From positions 1 to 6,934 of the forward strand of contig CAMZAI010000142.1 of the NCBI GenBank assembly GCA_947304065.1: a DNA stretch of 6,934 nucleotides, read 5' to 3'. This DNA comes from an uncultured Clostridia bacterium (GTDB lineage Bacteria; Bacillota; Clostridia; Lachnospirales; Lachnospiraceae). The position numbers and the translations under genes are program-made. Below, piece after piece: positions 5,923 to 6,934 of the stretch. Numbering within the stretch: the first letter of the stretch is position 1; each line of letters opens with the position of its first letter. The notes below the pieces were generated by a model. The model was not told where the DNA came from. It saw only the letters and a program-made list of their open reading frames with translations, and did no database searches.

Positions 5923-6934
5923 TCAAATATCGGCAAACAGTGTTGTCTTAAGGTCTTCCGGTCTGACGCCGGTATCGCTCCCATAATACATGTGGTTGAA
6001 ATAGCGGATAATGAGGTCCATATCCTCCTCGATCACGGCGTGTCCTTCCTTGTGGAAATGAACCGCCAGCCGGTCCGAAAGGCCCGCCTGCGCATAGACC
6101 GCATCCGCCCTTTTATAGCATTCCCACATCGCGGGAGCATTTACCCAGTCTTCGTTCGTATATGCGGCAATGACAAAATAATACCGGCCCGGGTCCATTG
6201 CCATGATTACCAGATTTTCCTGATCCATCGGAATATCCGACGGTTTTTTGTAGTGCAGGAAAGCATCGTTGAACCAGCCCCGCTCGGCGTCGGACTGCAG
6301 GCAGTCTAAAGGTTCGTTCTTGCCGTAAGTATATGCCGACGGTCCGCCGACCTTGGAAAAATCGTAGGTTTTGCCTTCGGATACCACGCTGTACAGCGCC
6401 AGTCCGCCCGCCCCCGAGCATGCGGGTATAGTCATGCGGAATCTTTTATCAAATGCACCGCATACGGCCGTGGCCTTGCCCCAACGCGACACGCCCGTTA
6501 CCATCGAAGCCTCGGGATCAAGTCCAAACTCACTTCCCAGCCCGTCATATACCGCATCGAGGATCTTCGACGCACCCCACGCCCACGCCATCAGCACGCC
6601 GGTCTGCTCTTCGGCTTTTTCTCCGTACGGATACAGATCGTAGAATGCGCCCAGGTGCTTGATATCGTCCGATGCGATCTTGGTGCTCTCCATAACGATC
6701 AGGGCATATCCGTGGCTCAATGCAAAGTCTTTCGGCATTATGGGATGGAAACATATGATAAAAGGAGAGCCCTTTGCGTACTGCTTCGCATCTTCAGCCT
6801 CCGGCAGATAGGCGTGAACGGTAAACTCTGTCTTTTTCGAACCGGCCGCCACAGTGATCCTGACCAAAATGCCGCCTGCCACCGCGAAAGGATTGAAGGG
6901 CTTATCTTCCGACGGAGCCGCCTCCGGCTCTTCG
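5923..6934 (-). CDS. CE15-like glucuronoyl esterase, 5' end missing
   Basis: The frame ends with TGA at 5925-5923 and stays open to the right edge, giving 336 visible residues. The GTG at 6882 is not a convincing start because an in-frame acidic, Pro-rich stretch (EEPEAAPSEDKP) precedes it, probably a linker from a signal or accessory domain. The remainder is an alpha/beta hydrolase of the CE15 type, which cleaves ester bonds between 4-O-methylglucuronate on xylan and lignin alcohols. The nucleophile motif GVSRWGK (Ser149, codon 6487-6489) is followed by GAFDKRFRMTIP and SGAGG; downstream are RGWFND, NEDWVNAP and the catalytic-type HKEGH (His298, codon 6040-6042). The position 23 after the serine, Glu in fungal enzymes, is Cys172 here; E261 or D262 in NEDW may supply the acid. 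No signal peptide can be seen because the N-terminus is cut off. It pairs sensibly with the neighbouring GH16 hydrolase in plant-fibre degradation, though the two are convergent and not one operon. Confidence 0.85.
   Translation of the reverse strand, partial: EEPEAAPSEDKPFNPFAVAGGILVRITVAAGSKKTEFTVHAYLPEAEDAKQYAKGSPFIICFHPIMPKDFALSHGYALIVMESTKIASDDIKHLGAFYDLYPYGEKAEEQTGVLMAWAWGASKILDAVYDGLGSEFGLDPEASMVTGVSRWGKATAVCGAFDKRFRMTIPACSGAGGLALYSVVSEGKTYDFSKVGGPSAYTYGKNEPLDCLQSDAERGWFNDAFLHYKKPSDIPMDQENLVIMAMDPGRYYFVIAAYTNEDWVNAPAMWECYKRADAVYAQAGLSDRLAVHFHKEGHAVIEEDMDLIIRYFNHMYYGSDTGVRPEDLKTTLFADI

Noticed and set aside
1..6934. CRISPR arrays, insertion sequences, tRNA/rRNA genes or phage genes
   Set aside because: No regularly spaced repeats, transposase motifs, terminal inverted repeats or RNA gene signatures were seen on either strand.

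Overview
The window looks like chromosomal DNA from a motile, Gram-positive anaerobe of the Clostridia, most likely Lachnospiraceae-like. This is inferred from strong AGGAGG-type ribosome binding sites, a BIG2 plus GH16 secreted protein, a PF06541 membrane protein, a lipoprotein-type sugar-binding protein, and a Firmicutes-style chemoreceptor without a C-terminal CheR/CheB tether. Base composition appears near 50% GC by eye. No species can be named from the sequence alone.

Positions 1-570 hold the 3' end of a MazG-like nucleotide pyrophosphohydrolase and a closely spaced 88-residue protein of unknown function. A 235-base intergenic region follows (571-805), with two hairpins, T-rich stretches and a likely promoter. 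Positions 806-3800 hold a two-gene unit: a 659-residue methyl-accepting chemotaxis protein with an extracellular double-Cache domain, then a 333-residue ribose-type substrate-binding lipoprotein whose ribosome binding site overlaps the receptor stop codon. No ABC ATPase or permease is beside them, so the binding protein may serve the receptor rather than transport. This pair is the most interesting part of the window. A strong hairpin at 3812-3838 ends this unit and also lies at the end of the convergent gene.

Positions 3843-4748 on the minus strand encode a PF06541-type five-helix membrane protein with a long charged helical tail. It diverges from a plus-strand gene (4846-5907) for a secreted or lipid-anchored BIG2-GH16 glycoside hydrolase. 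Their promoters are back to back and appear to share one -35 hexamer (4795-4801). Convergent with the hydrolase, and running off the right edge (5923-6934, minus strand), is a CE15-like glucuronoyl esterase domain that has the Ser and His of the active site but Cys where fungal enzymes have the catalytic Glu.

Together the right half suggests attack on plant cell-wall polysaccharide (GH16 on beta-glucan-type backbones, CE15 on glucuronoyl ester cross-links), and the middle suggests chemotaxis towards a small ligand, possibly a sugar. A functional link between the halves is only inferred from proximity. No tRNA, rRNA, CRISPR array, insertion sequence or phage gene was seen.
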